Shown here piece by piece: positions 44,508 to 53,537 of a stretch of 64,000 bases of DNA. The stretch is from an uncultured Flaviramulus sp. (GTDB lineage Bacteria; Bacteroidota; Bacteroidia; Flavobacteriales; Flavobacteriaceae), in NCBI GenBank assembly GCA_947495125.1, contig CANLXL010000008.1:124001-188000 (forward strand), in the 5' to 3' direction. The notes under the pieces are model-generated. The model saw nothing but the letters and a program-made list of their open reading frames with translations. It did not search any database and was not told where the DNA came from. The translations under genes and the position numbers were made by a program. The first letter of the stretch is position 1. Each line of letters opens with the position of its first letter.

Positions 44508-45323
44508 ATGGAAATTACTAGAATAATAATGATCAAGCTATGTGTCAGCTTTAGTTTAAGTCTGTTCATCTCAAGTTTTTCAATAGCTCAGGACTTTCAG
44601 GGGAAAGCCTATTACCAATCGAAAACACCCATGAATTTGGGAAATTGGGGCGCAAGATTCAGCGAGGCACAGAAGAAAGAGATTGCGGCAAGATTAAAAA
44701 ACAGGTTAGAAAAGACCTATATATTAACCTTTAATAAAGAAGAGTCTGTGTATAAGGAGGATGAAAAGTTAGATGCGATTTCCGGAGCTACAGATTCCTG
44801 GGGAAAGAATTTTACTGCGGGGATACAATACAAAAACATAAAAACAAATACGTTCTTACAAGATCAGGAATTTTACGGAAAACAATTTTTGGTGACGGAT
44901 GAATTAAAGGCTTTAAAATGGGAAATGGGCTCAGAGTCTAAGCAAATAGGGCAATATGCCTGCTTTAAGGCGACCGTTTCGGTGCCTGCTGATGAGGTGG
45001 AATGGTGGAACTTCTCCTGGGATAAAATACGAAATGAGGAAGCGTCTGATGAAAAGGAACCGGAAATGATAGCGGTAGAAGCCTGGTACACACCAATGAT
45101 CCCTATCAATCAGGGCCCCGGAGAATATTGGGGACTTCCGGGATTGATATTGGAAGTTAGCGTAGGGAATACAACCATGCTATGTTCGAAGATTGTAATG
45201 AACCCAAAAGAAACTGTAAAAATTAAAGCACCAAGCCGAGGTAAGGTGGTCACCAAAAAAGAATATAATACCATTATAATAGATAAAATGAAAGAGTTTA
45301 GATACAATCGTATTGGTCGTTAA
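44508..45323 (+). CDS. GLPGLI-family exported protein 3
   Basis: A 271-residue paralogue. The GPGEYWGLPGLILEV motif is near residue 205. An in-frame Met at 44529 begins a cleaner signal peptide (MIKLCVSFSLSLFISSFSIA) and may be the true start. It is followed 42 bases later by the outer-membrane receptor, consistent with a four-gene operon. Confidence 0.88.
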   Translation: MEITRIIMIKLCVSFSLSLFISSFSIAQDFQGKAYYQSKTPMNLGNWGARFSEAQKKEIAARLKNRLEKTYILTFNKEESVYKEDEKLDAISGATDSWGKNFTAGIQYKNIKTNTFLQDQEFYGKQFLVTDELKALKWEMGSESKQIGQYACFKATVSVPADEVEWWNFSWDKIRNEEASDEKEPEMIAVEAWYTPMIPINQGPGEYWGLPGLILEVSVGNTTMLCSKIVMNPKETVKIKAPSRGKVVTKKEYNTIIIDKMKEFRYNRIGR

Positions 45324-45365
45324 GGCTGCGGGGACTGTCTAAAGCTATGACCAATAATTAAAACT

Positions 45366-48077
45366 ATGAAGAACATCCTTTGTGTACTGCTGTTTTGTAC
45401 CATCAACATCACTTTTTCTCAAATTAAATTAGAAGGTATCGTTAAAGACAGTATAGGTACACCACTAGAACTGGCCAATGTCGTTGCCATAAATCAGGAA
45501 ACCAAAGCTTTAGACTCTTACGGTATTACCAATAGTGACGGACGTTTTAAATTATCTTTAGAAAAGAATGCCAACTATAGCATTCAGGTGAGTTATATTG
45601 GGATGAAAACCTTGGCGACACCAATTTCTACCACCGATAAAGACATCAACAAAGATTTTACTTTAAAAGTTGATAATAGCCTTGATGAAATTGAACTGGT
45701 CTACGAAATGCCGGTTACGGTTAAAGGCGATACCATAGTTTATAATGCAGATTCTTTTAAATCGGGTACCGAAAGAAAATTGGGTGATGTACTCAAAAAA
45801 CTCCCTGGTGTAGAAGTTAATGATGATGGTCAGATAGAAGTTGAAGGAAAAACGGTGAATAAGGTCATGGTGGAAGGTAAAGACTTTTTTGACGGCGATT
45901 CTAAGCTGGCCGTGGAGAATATTCCCGCCAATGCCGTTGATAAAGTTGAGGTACTTAAAAACTTCGCCGAGGTCGGACAATTACGAAGCGTTACCAATAA
46001 CCAGGATAATATCGCCATTAATATTAAGCTTAAAGAAGGAAAGAAGAATTTTTGGTTTGGTAATGTCACTGCCGGAATTGGCGATTCTGATGCAGCAACG
46101 CTATACCTGGCACAGCCGAAACTGTTTTATTACAGTCCCGAGTATAGTATTAATGTGATTGGAGATCTCAATAATGTGGGTGAAATTGCCTTTACACGAC
46201 GTGATTATTTTAACTTTTCAGGAGGCTTTCGCAGTCCGAGTAGTCAAAGTGGTACCAATATTAATTTAGGCAGTAGCGGCCTTGGGTTTTTATCACTTCA
46301 AAATAATCGGGCCAAGGATATTAATACCAAATTCGGAGCGGCAAACTTTAGCTACTCTCCAAAAAAGACCTTGGATATTAGCGGGTTTTCTATTTTTTCA
46401 AGCAATCGTACCACCATCCAACAAAACAATTCGGTGATTTATACCGATCCGGACTTAGGCATTCCTGATGAAGATACCGAAAGCCTTACGGAGCAAAAGA
46501 GCGATCTGGCCATGTTTAAATTCAGTACAAAATACAAGCCTAATATGGACAACCAACTGGATTATGATGTGTTGGTAAAAACCTCCAAGGAATCTCAGGA
46601 TCGGGAGTTTCTGTCTTCAGTTATTGGAAATACCGATCAATTTGAGAATTCTAAACCTTTTAGTATCAATCAGGATCTCAAGTATTATTATACTCTTAAC
46701 GACAAAAATATTTTTGCTTTTGAAGCACAGCATTTATTGCAGGATGAAGATCCTTTTTATAACGCCATTCTGGAAAATAAAGCGAACTATACCGCGACTG
46801 CTGATGCGCTCGGATTGGACAATTTACAGGTGGGTTATAATATCGCTCAGGAAAAGCGCGTAAAGTCAAACCAGTTGGATGCGAAAGTGGATTATTGGAA
46901 TGTCCTGAACGCCAAAAGCAACATTAATTTAACCCTGGGAACCATTTACAGTAAGCAGGATTTTAATTCGAATATTTTCCAGTTTTTAGATAATGGTAGT
47001 GAATTTGATGCCACACCAACCATTAATGACGGATTAGATACCAACGATATCGGTTATACCTTTAACGATGTATATTTAGGGTTTCATTACCGGTTAAAAT
47101 CAGGGATCTTTACGTTTACACCCGGATTTACAACCCATGCTTATAGTGCCAAAAACAGTCAGTTTGGTGTGAATTATACAGATAACTTCTTTAGGCTCTT
47201 ACCGGATTTTAATATGCGTATGCAGCTAAAAAAGAGCGAGCAGCTCGTTTTAAATTATGGGATGCAGACGCAATTTACTGATGTAAATCAATTGGCGAGA
47301 GGCTTGGTGCTCAATAACTATAATGCGGTATTTGCCGGAAATCAGGAGTTGGAAAGTGCCCTGGCGCATAACGTCAGGCTCTCTTATTTTAGTTTTAATA
47401 TGTTTAACTATACCAACGTATTCGCGAATATCAATTATAGCAAAACGGTGGATAGAATTCGAAGTGCTTCGCAGTTTGTTCCGGGAAGTGTTGTGCGCGT
47501 GAGCTCACCGTTCAACTCGAATTTCGCCGATGAATCGCTGAGTGCTAATGGTCGCTTTCAACGCACCTTTGGGAAGCTAAAAACGTCACTGAATGCGAAT
47601 TTCAGTTATAACAAATTTAACCAGCTTATTAATAACAGACCGTCTATTAATGAGAATTATAACCATTCGTATCGGGCAGAGCTAAGTTCTAATTTTAGAA
47701 ATGCACCTAATTTTGAGATCGGTTACCGATACGCGATACAAGATAGTGACCAGGGGGCCAGCAGAACCAAGTTTTTTACCAAAGCACCCTCCATAGAATT
47801 TGATGTGTTACTTTTTAAATCACTCACCTTTAGAACGGATTATTCTTATAATAATTTTTCTGATGAAGATGGTACTCTAAACGATTTTGAATTTTGGGAT
47901 GCGTCACTATCTTACAGAAAGAACAAGGACAGCAAATGGGAATACGAAATTAAAGCCTCTAACTTATTAAATACGCAGTCGCAAAACCAAAGTTCCAGTG
48001 GAGCGTTTTCGGTGAGTGCTAGTGAGTATTTTATTCAGCCACGGTTTGTTACTTTTAGGTTGCGGTATGAGTTGTAA
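45366..48077 (+). CDS. Outer-membrane beta-barrel receptor with carboxypeptidase-like N-domain
   Basis: A 903-residue outer-membrane protein: signal peptide (about 1-19), a CarboxypepD_reg-like domain (about 20-110; LEGIVKDSIGTPLELANVVA), a plug-like region (about 120-230; VLKKLPGVEVNDDGQIEVEG), and a beta-barrel to the C terminus. It lacks an obvious TonB box and belongs to the TonB-dependent-receptor-like group found beside GLPGLI proteins. It is the last gene of the GLPGLI operon. The substrate is unknown. Confidence 0.9.
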   Translation: MKNILCVLLFCTINITFSQIKLEGIVKDSIGTPLELANVVAINQETKALDSYGITNSDGRFKLSLEKNANYSIQVSYIGMKTLATPISTTDKDINKDFTLKVDNSLDEIELVYEMPVTVKGDTIVYNADSFKSGTERKLGDVLKKLPGVEVNDDGQIEVEGKTVNKVMVEGKDFFDGDSKLAVENIPANAVDKVEVLKNFAEVGQLRSVTNNQDNIAINIKLKEGKKNFWFGNVTAGIGDSDAATLYLAQPKLFYYSPEYSINVIGDLNNVGEIAFTRRDYFNFSGGFRSPSSQSGTNINLGSSGLGFLSLQNNRAKDINTKFGAANFSYSPKKTLDISGFSIFSSNRTTIQQNNSVIYTDPDLGIPDEDTESLTEQKSDLAMFKFSTKYKPNMDNQLDYDVLVKTSKESQDREFLSSVIGNTDQFENSKPFSINQDLKYYYTLNDKNIFAFEAQHLLQDEDPFYNAILENKANYTATADALGLDNLQVGYNIAQEKRVKSNQLDAKVDYWNVLNAKSNINLTLGTIYSKQDFNSNIFQFLDNGSEFDATPTINDGLDTNDIGYTFNDVYLGFHYRLKSGIFTFTPGFTTHAYSAKNSQFGVNYTDNFFRLLPDFNMRMQLKKSEQLVLNYGMQTQFTDVNQLARGLVLNNYNAVFAGNQELESALAHNVRLSYFSFNMFNYTNVFANINYSKTVDRIRSASQFVPGSVVRVSSPFNSNFADESLSANGRFQRTFGKLKTSLNANFSYNKFNQLINNRPSINENYNHSYRAELSSNFRNAPNFEIGYRYAIQDSDQGASRTKFFTKAPSIEFDVLLFKSLTFRTDYSYNNFSDEDGTLNDFEFWDASLSYRKNKDSKWEYEIKASNLLNTQSQNQSSSGAFSVSASEYFIQPRFVTFRLRYEL

Positions 48078-48233
48078 AACACAAAATCTATTCTAGTTTC
48101 TTGAAGTAGTTGTTGGCTGTTGGTTTTTAATTTGGAATGGGATATGATTGCGCAACAGTGAGGCTTTATATCATTTCAAATAAGGTCATAGGCGGTCTTC
48201 AATATTTAGCACGAAAGAAGGTTTATAAAAAAT

Positions 48234-48258
48234 AAAAGCCCCTTAAAATGGTGCTTTT
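48234..48258 (+). terminator. Possible terminator after the receptor gene
   Basis: AAAAGC...GCTTTT hairpin with an internal mismatch, 157 bases after the receptor stop codon. Weak. Confidence 0.35.
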
Positions 48259-48318
48259 GAGTTGTATTCTGTATTTTTTATTGCTTTGTGCAACGATTAC
48301 TGGTGTTGTAACCAGTTT

Positions 48319-48969
48319 TTAATTAATCGTTTCCATTATTGGATGAGTTTCTTCTTCATTAATATATCCATCCAAAATGAGGCTTTGTTTTTTACTGTCT
48401 ATGTCATAGACGAAAGTCAATTTCTCCCCATGCAAGAAATGATAATAAATCGAGCTTAATTCCTTTTCCATTTTTGAGTCCGCTAGTGCTATTTTCTTTT
48501 TTCCATAAAAACACATTGCTGAAGGAATATAACTATAATAATTTGTCTTTTTATCAGAAATAAATTTTTCCGAATAAAAGTCCAAAATAGCATTTATGCT
48601 ATCATTTTTTGAAGAGATATAATTGTATCTAACAACTCCTTTTAAAGGCTTGTCTGCAGGTCTAACATCATAGAAACTACAAGGATTAATTGTAATTATA
48701 TATTCTGTATTTTTTTTGAACTTTAAAACACTCGTACCAATTTGTTTACCATTATATGAACATGTTAATGTGTCAAAATCTGTTTTATAAATTTTTATGA
48801 TGCGTCTTTCATTACTGGGTAAGATAGCCTGTCCATTTATAGTGAATTCTGTTTGCTGATTTTCCAAGTATTTTGTTTCAAAACTAATTGTAGCAATTTC
48901 GGACTGACCAAACAAATTTGTCATTGTCAAAATCAATAAAAACGAAAATATGTGATTGTTTAGGGTCAT
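48319..48969 (-). CDS. Cassette gene A: exported protein of unknown function
   Basis: A 216-residue protein with a signal peptide (about 1-20, ending LFGQS). The mature part is beta-rich, without a recognised family; WATCHABLE stretches are LTCSYNGKQIGTSVLKF and SAMCFYGKKKIALA. The gene is framed tightly by the cassette ends GTTGTAACCA (48305-48314) and TGGTTACAAC (48979-48988): 10 bases separate its start codon from the end and 4 its stop, which leaves no room for its own promoter. Confidence 0.75.
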   Translation of the reverse strand: MTLNNHIFSFLLILTMTNLFGQSEIATISFETKYLENQQTEFTINGQAILPSNERRIIKIYKTDFDTLTCSYNGKQIGTSVLKFKKNTEYIITINPCSFYDVRPADKPLKGVVRYNYISSKNDSINAILDFYSEKFISDKKTNYYSYIPSAMCFYGKKKIALADSKMEKELSSIYYHFLHGEKLTFVYDIDSKKQSLILDGYINEEETHPIMETIN

Positions 48970-48985
48970 TTCTGAAATTGGTTAC

Positions 48986-49109
48986 AACGGTCTTATAGCC
49001 GTCAGTTGAGGGTAAAATTAGCGTTTATTTCCGGTTTAGCACGGTCTTTAGTAATTCCGAGTGGATTCGGACATAGTCGAATCCGCCATAATTACGGTTA
49101 TACATTGTT
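48986..49109. repeat. attC-like element 1
   Basis: AAC...GTT, 124 bases, between cassettes A and B. The ends pair imperfectly (CAACGGTCTTATAGCCGT against the complement CAACAATGTATAACCGT), with an internal hairpin around GTGGATTCGGACATAGTCGA. Confidence 0.6.
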
Positions 49110-49121
49110 GTGGTGTCGTTT

Positions 49122-49721
49122 TTATTTTAATTTTTTCCCTTTTTTATCAATTTCGAACCATTCGTCACTTTCAACTCTTTTATGTTCGTCCAAATCCAAA
49201 TATTCTTTCGCGTTATAAGTTACTTCGGCTTTTCCGTTTTCAAACCATTTTGCGTAATCATATTTACAAGGAATAACTATTTGTCCAAATTTGTTAGCAT
49301 ATCCCATTTTACCATTTCGTAGAATTCTTGTTAATCCTTCATTAAAAGGTTCTGGTCCATTGTCGAACATTACAATGTCAAACAAAACATTTTGATTTCT
49401 GTCGATAGCAATTTGTCTTCCATAAGTACTGTCATTTGGATGCTCAATAACATTCGCATAAAATTCCAATGTGTCAGTTCCGTAATAGGCATATTTTCCG
49501 AATGGAATTATGGTATCATTATTCTCATTAACAAAAGCAATTCTTACTCCGTATTGCAAATATTTTTCGTCTGTTACTGCTTTCAGTTTATCAGTCGAAG
49601 TTGTGTCAGATATTGGTCGGTCAAAATATTTGTGTTCAGTAGTTTCTTTGTCAATATATTTTCTACACGAAAAGGTTACTGAGACAGTAAAAATCATTAT
49701 CGCTATTTGTCTTGTTTTCAT
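49122..49721 (-). CDS. Cassette gene B: WG-repeat-like lipoprotein
   Basis: About 199 residues from the ATG at 49721 (the frame reaches a GTG at 49739 inside the cassette end). A lipoprotein signal ends at VTFSC. The C-terminal half has a WG/KWG-repeat-like pattern (FNEGLTRILRNGKMGYANKF, GQIVIPCKYDYAKWFENGKA). Such repeats are common in Bacteroidota proteins of unknown role. Cassette ends: GTTGTGGTG 49107-49115 and CACCACAAC 49734-49742. Confidence 0.8.
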   Translation of the reverse strand: MKTRQIAIMIFTVSVTFSCRKYIDKETTEHKYFDRPISDTTSTDKLKAVTDEKYLQYGVRIAFVNENNDTIIPFGKYAYYGTDTLEFYANVIEHPNDSTYGRQIAIDRNQNVLFDIVMFDNGPEPFNEGLTRILRNGKMGYANKFGQIVIPCKYDYAKWFENGKAEVTYNAKEYLDLDEHKRVESDEWFEIDKKGKKLK

Positions 49722-49739
49722 TTTTATCAAATGCACCAC

Positions 49740-49864
49740 AACGCGTTTGCGTATGATTTCGTTGCGTGTTTCATCAACTAAATTAGTAAATACAAACCGA
49801 ATAGAAAATCCTCGATGATTTTCGTAAGTAGGCTTGCATTAGCAATTAATTTTATACGGTTATT
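49740..49864. repeat. attC-like element 2
   Basis: AAC...(A)TT, 125 bases. The arms pair through GTATGATTTCGTTGC against the complement GTATAAAATTAATTGC. The central part (AAATACAAACCGAATAGAA plus a small hairpin AAAATC...GATTTT) recurs in element 6. The first base of the right core is A instead of G. Confidence 0.6.
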
Positions 49865-49880
49865 GTAGCACGTTTTTATT

Positions 49881-50165
49881 TTATGCTACGCTCAGAATAT
49901 TAATCAATCCTCCAATGATTATTAAAATAAACATTGTCAAATAACTACGTTTATTCGATACTTTCCCGTTCATTAATTTTACTCCAAAATATAAGTTTAT
50001 AATACTTAATAAAACATTAGAGAATAGAACCCAATTCGGATACATAAAAGCAAAAAGAATGTCAGTATAATGATATTTATAATAAAGCGATATCATTCGA
50101 TATATCCAGTAAACAGATAATACCATTTGAATTAAGCCTAAAACGATATTAGTATTCTTTTTCAA
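49881..50165 (-). CDS. Cassette gene C2: small membrane protein
   Basis: A 94-residue protein with about three membrane helices (about 5-25, 38-60, 72-92). The start is a TTG; no ATG is available before the first helix. It begins 8 bases after the stop of gene C1, so the two form a small operon within one cassette. No family recognised. Cassette ends: ATTGTAGCAC 49862-49871 and GTGCTACAAC 50573-50582. Confidence 0.6.
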   Translation of the reverse strand: MKKNTNIVLGLIQMVLSVYWIYRMISLYYKYHYTDILFAFMYPNWVLFSNVLLSIINLYFGVKLMNGKVSNKRSYLTMFILIIIGGLINILSVA

Positions 50166-50173
50166 TACAGTTT

Positions 50174-50560
50174 TTAGTTTAATTTCTCATTTTCCAATTC
50201 CGCAAAGCTTTGCTTATCAGTTGGTAAAATATCAACTAGTTCAAATCGTTTTTTATCCAAAACGTTAAAATCAACCAGACTCAAATATAGGTCAACTACC
50301 TTTCTGTCAATCATTACTTTTCCACCACCAGCCCAATGTCGGTCGGTTCCGTTTTTCTTTATTCCAGAAATCCAATATTCGTCTCCGTTTTCTATATCGT
50401 AGTAATTTCCAGCAATTCCTTGTGCATTTGAATTTTTAAGAGCTTTTCCATTAAAATACACAGTTCGGCCAGATTTTGAGAATTCCGCCATTCCAATCCA
50501 CGCCGGTCCAGTATCTCCAAATCCGCTTTTTAATTCGATATATTTTAATTCAGGTTTCAT
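50174..50560 (-). CDS. Cassette gene C1: small conserved cytoplasmic protein
   Basis: A 128-residue soluble protein without signal peptide. The start MKPELKYIELKSGF, then GPAWIGMAEFSKSGRTVYF, NYYDIENGDEYWISGIKKNG and DRHWAGGGKVMIDR look well conserved and enzyme-like, but I cannot name the reaction. I believe similar small proteins occur scattered in Bacteroidota genomes (memory only). First gene of a two-gene cassette, starting 13 bases inside the cassette end. Confidence 0.75.
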   Translation of the reverse strand: MKPELKYIELKSGFGDTGPAWIGMAEFSKSGRTVYFNGKALKNSNAQGIAGNYYDIENGDEYWISGIKKNGTDRHWAGGGKVMIDRKVVDLYLSLVDFNVLDKKRFELVDILPTDKQSFAELENEKLN

Positions 50561-50579
50561 TGTTCCTCAAATGTGCTAC

Positions 50580-50705
50580 AACGTTTTGTATAAGGATAGT
50601 TGCGTGATTAAGCAGCTAACTTAACAAAAAATGGAACGAACCAGAGGAAAATCCGCAGGATTTTCCGAGTAGGCAGGAACCAAGCAATTATTTTTGCACT
50701 TTGTT
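50580..50705. repeat. attC-like element 3
   Basis: AAC...GTT, 126 bases. Arms pair through ATAGTTGC against the complement ATAATTGC, and the apex carries a perfect hairpin GGAAAATCC-GCA-GGATTTTCC. Confidence 0.65.
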
Positions 50706-50718
50706 GTGTGTAGTTTTT

Positions 50719-51102
50719 TTATTCAAATTCAAGGTTTATTTTTAATTCAACAGTTTTTTTATCAAAACTTTCTTCAGTCAGTGGTCCAAAGATTTTGTCT
50801 CTTTTCTTTTCAATAATGTAATATTCAATAAGACCTAAATTTTCGTCTCGATTTATTAATGGGTTTCTTTTGGCAATAATATATTTTGAATTAAAATTAA
50901 CCTCTAAAACGTCACCTTGAATTTTAATATCACTATAGACATATTCTTGATTCGACTTGTAAACAATTGCTTCACTGTTGGGATATCCAACGTCAATTGA
51001 TTCGTACTTTGGAAGAAAGTAGTAGTCGTTTCCCAATTCTCTGTCGTTACAAGAAAAACAGATGAACAATAAAATCAATATATGTAAGGAAGCTTTCTTC
51101 AT
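50719..51102 (-). CDS. Cassette gene D: small lipoprotein
   Basis: A 127-residue lipoprotein (lipobox ICFSC near residue 18). The mature part is beta-rich and has no recognised family. Single-gene cassette with ends GTTGTGTGTA (50703-50712) and TACACACAAC (51111-51120). Confidence 0.75.
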   Translation of the reverse strand: MKKASLHILILLFICFSCNDRELGNDYYFLPKYESIDVGYPNSEAIVYKSNQEYVYSDIKIQGDVLEVNFNSKYIIAKRNPLINRDENLGLIEYYIIEKKRDKIFGPLTEESFDKKTVELKINLEFE

Positions 51103-51117
51103 TTTTTAATTACACAC

Positions 51118-51483
51118 AACAATTAAATAAACACACCAGCGCATTTATTTCAATTATAGATACCCAATATAATAAGTTTATTTCAAAACAAATAAAGAAT
51201 TGTCGTACAATTATATAATCAAGCTAGGAACTAATTTATTAGTATCACATATTTATAGCAAGTGACGGGGTTATTATAACTTATAATCATACAGATGCTG
51301 GTGACCACGCCAAAGGCGTGGATCACAAATAGGATGCCGAGCAAGTTATATAGTGTTGAATTATTGATAATCCTTCGGAATTACCAACATTTCAACATCT
51401 CAAAAACATCAATATGAGATAATTAAAAAAATAAATATTAACTTTGAAGAACTAGGCTAGTGCTTTTCATAGGACACGTTGTT
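51118..51483. repeat. attC-like element 4, long form (366 bases)
   Basis: Runs from AAC of cassette D to GTT of cassette E. Almost identical, and of identical length (366), to the element at 55856-56221; related copies are at 52382 (different right part) and 58089 (truncated). It begins with ATTAAATAAACACACCAG and ends with GGCTAGTGCTTTTCATAG before the core. The inside contains several hairpins, for example CCACGCC-AAA-GGCGTGG. No open frame lies within it. This fills the gene-free stretch 51103-51491. Confidence 0.7.
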
Positions 51484-51491
51484 AGCAAAAG

Positions 51492-52358
51492 TTATTTTTC
51501 AACTTCATAAACACCTAAATCATTATTCCACTTTAATTTTTCGTGATTTTCATTCCAGTAATTCAGCCACCATTTAGCATCTTTCTTTTCGTCAATTTTG
51601 TTATCTCCGAACAACATACCTAAATATCCGTAAGTATATGTGTCAGGATTGCAATAACTTGCTGACGAGCCTTTTTCTTTAGGCATTTCGTCCAGCTTGT
51701 AAACATTCTTTAAGCAACTTTTAGTTATTACATCTTTTTTCGGATTGTCTTGCAATGAGATTATTAAGGCTTGAACCGCATTTAGACTGCTGACTTCCGG
51801 TATTTTCGCATTTGGATATTCAATTGGATTAAATTCTTGAACAACTTTGCCAGATAAGTAATTTAGCCAACTTTGTTGAAGTTTATTTAGTTCTTCTTCT
51901 GTTGAGTTTATACTTACATATCCAAAATTCTTATTTGTTAAGTTTTGCAGCAGTTGATTTGCTCTACCGCCAAGTTTGTATAAATCATTAGATATAACAA
52001 GACCTTTTCCCTCAAAAATAATATCGCCGGTGATTATTCTATCCCAAATGATTAGGCGACTTGTCCCTTTAAGTTGAGTTTCTTCGACGTGCGTAATTTG
52101 TTTTGCAAGTTCAATTAAATACTCTTTGTTTTCTTTATAATTATTTACTGATGCATTTAAAGTCAAAAAAACTGAACTCCAACTATCATCATTTATGTTT
52201 TTAGTAAGTAGTTCAGTCGTCGTTAGCTTCTGTGCGTTATCATACATTTCTCTTGTGTAATTCTCAATATCTTGTTGACTCCACGACGTCAATAGTTTTT
52301 GAGAATATAATTCTTGACCAAATATGATTAGAATAATTAATAATGTTAATTTCTTCAT
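51492..52358 (-). CDS. Cassette gene E: exported protein of unknown function
   Basis: A 288-residue protein with a signal peptide (about 1-19, ending LYSQK). The rest looks mostly alpha-helical (TREMYDNAQKLTTTELLTKN) and has a Cys near residue 210 and another near 235. No named family. Cassette ends GTTAGCAAAA (51481-51490) and TTTTGCTAAC (52375-52384), a perfect 10-base pair. The start codon is 16 bases from the end. Confidence 0.8.
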   Translation of the reverse strand: MKKLTLLIILIIFGQELYSQKLLTSWSQQDIENYTREMYDNAQKLTTTELLTKNINDDSWSSVFLTLNASVNNYKENKEYLIELAKQITHVEETQLKGTSRLIIWDRIITGDIIFEGKGLVISNDLYKLGGRANQLLQNLTNKNFGYVSINSTEEELNKLQQSWLNYLSGKVVQEFNPIEYPNAKIPEVSSLNAVQALIISLQDNPKKDVITKSCLKNVYKLDEMPKEKGSSASYCNPDTYTYGYLGMLFGDNKIDEKKDAKWWLNYWNENHEKLKWNNDLGVYEVEK

Positions 52359-52381
52359 CGATGTTTTTTCTAATTTTTGCT

Positions 52382-52688
52382 AACAAACGTATAAACACAC
52401 CAGCATGTTTATTTCTATTATAGATACCCAATATAATAAGTTTATTTCAAAACAAATAAAGAATTGTCGTACAATTATATAATCAAGCTAGGAACTAATT
52501 TATTAGTATCACATATTTATAGCAAGTGACCAGGTTATTATAACTTATAATCATACAGATGCTGGTGACCACGCCAAAGGCGTGGATCACAAATAGGATG
52601 CCGAGCAAGTTATATCAAAACGAAAAAAAGTGGTTTAAGTAAAAAAATAAAATATTAATTTTGAAGTCCCGATAGCTATCGGGATTGG
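52382..52688. repeat. attC-like element 5, rearranged
   Basis: Starts with AAC of cassette E and follows the 366-base repeat for about 230 bases (to GCCGAGCAAGTTATAT), then differs. It carries the palindrome CCCGATAGCTATCGGG at 52668-52683 and ends with GGCTAGTGCTTTTCATGG. No GTT core follows, so the left end of the next cassette is missing. This fills the gene-free stretch 52359-52688. Confidence 0.6.
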
Positions 52689-53399
52689 CTAGTGCTTTTC
52701 ATGGGATACTCTGTCGTATCCAGTTTGCAGTTCATTATAATTCATTTTCATCTTGCTTTCTGCTAGTTTTAATAGTTGAATAAAACGGGTTTTTTCTAAG
52801 TGCTTATCGGCATCCGGATTAAGCTTTTTTAGATTATTAAAAGTAAGGTATTCAGGGTGATAAATCTCCGAAATTATGGCGTATTGATGGCTATTATTGT
52901 CTTTAATTATATTAAATCCATAAATGTAAATGGCCAATTTGGAAGGCTCAATATACCCCATTAGTTTATAGGTTTCTGTAAAATCAGTTTGAGGCAAAAT
53001 CTCGCCAAAATAAAGGCTTTTCTTTTCAATTTTCCATTGATTCTTTTTAAAAACCGCTCCTATAGATTGACCACTTAAAATTTTTAAATGCTCTTTTATA
53101 AAAGTACTATCTATAGACTCGGTAAACTTTACAATAGCAAGGGTTCGTGTAATGTTATTTCCATCATGTGAACTATATAAATTGGATATTCTTAGTTTAT
53201 TGTTTTGATTAAGAACTTTAACATGATAGCTTCCGAATTTTAGTCTAATTCTTTCGCTATTAAGTAGTTTGGGTGATAAAAAAGATTCGTGAGAAGTTTG
53301 AGATAATTTTGAATGCCGATTATTACCACGACAACCATTAAGAACATTAAACAAAAAAATGAATAGAAATAGAGTATGTATATATTGTTTGGTTTTCAT
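52689..53399 (-). CDS. Cassette gene F: lipoprotein-like, 3' end made from the element
   Basis: A 236-residue protein with a lipoprotein-like signal (FNVLNGC, Cys near 23) and no recognised family; the middle shows SIDSTFIKEHLKILSGQ and GFNIIKDNNSHQYAIISEIY. Its last codons and TAG stop are encoded by the element sequence GGCTAGTGCTTTTCAT that ends other elements here. Thus the natural 3' end and cassette core have been lost by fusion to the element. The right end TGGCCGTAAC (53411-53420) has no partner on the left. Confidence 0.7.
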   Translation of the reverse strand: MKTKQYIHTLFLFIFLFNVLNGCRGNNRHSKLSQTSHESFLSPKLLNSERIRLKFGSYHVKVLNQNNKLRISNLYSSHDGNNITRTLAIVKFTESIDSTFIKEHLKILSGQSIGAVFKKNQWKIEKKSLYFGEILPQTDFTETYKLMGYIEPSKLAIYIYGFNIIKDNNSHQYAIISEIYHPEYLTFNNLKKLNPDADKHLEKTRFIQLLKLAESKMKMNYNELQTGYDRVSHEKH

Positions 53400-53417
53400 T
53401 TTTTTAAAATTGGCCGT

Positions 53418-53526
53418 AACCTGTTTAAGATTAGTTACGTATTTTAAGCACCTAATTTAGCAAATACAAATCGAATAGAATCCCGATAGCTATCGGGATT
53501 GGCTAGTGTTTTTCATACCCGTTGTT
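53418..53526. repeat. attC-like element 6
   Basis: AAC...GTT, 109 bases. Shares AAATACAAATCGAATAGAA with element 2 and carries the palindrome CCCGATAGCTATCGGG at 53482-53497 as its apex hairpin, followed by GGCTAGTGTTTTTCAT. Confidence 0.6.
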
Positions 53527-53537
53527 GGCAAATCGTT

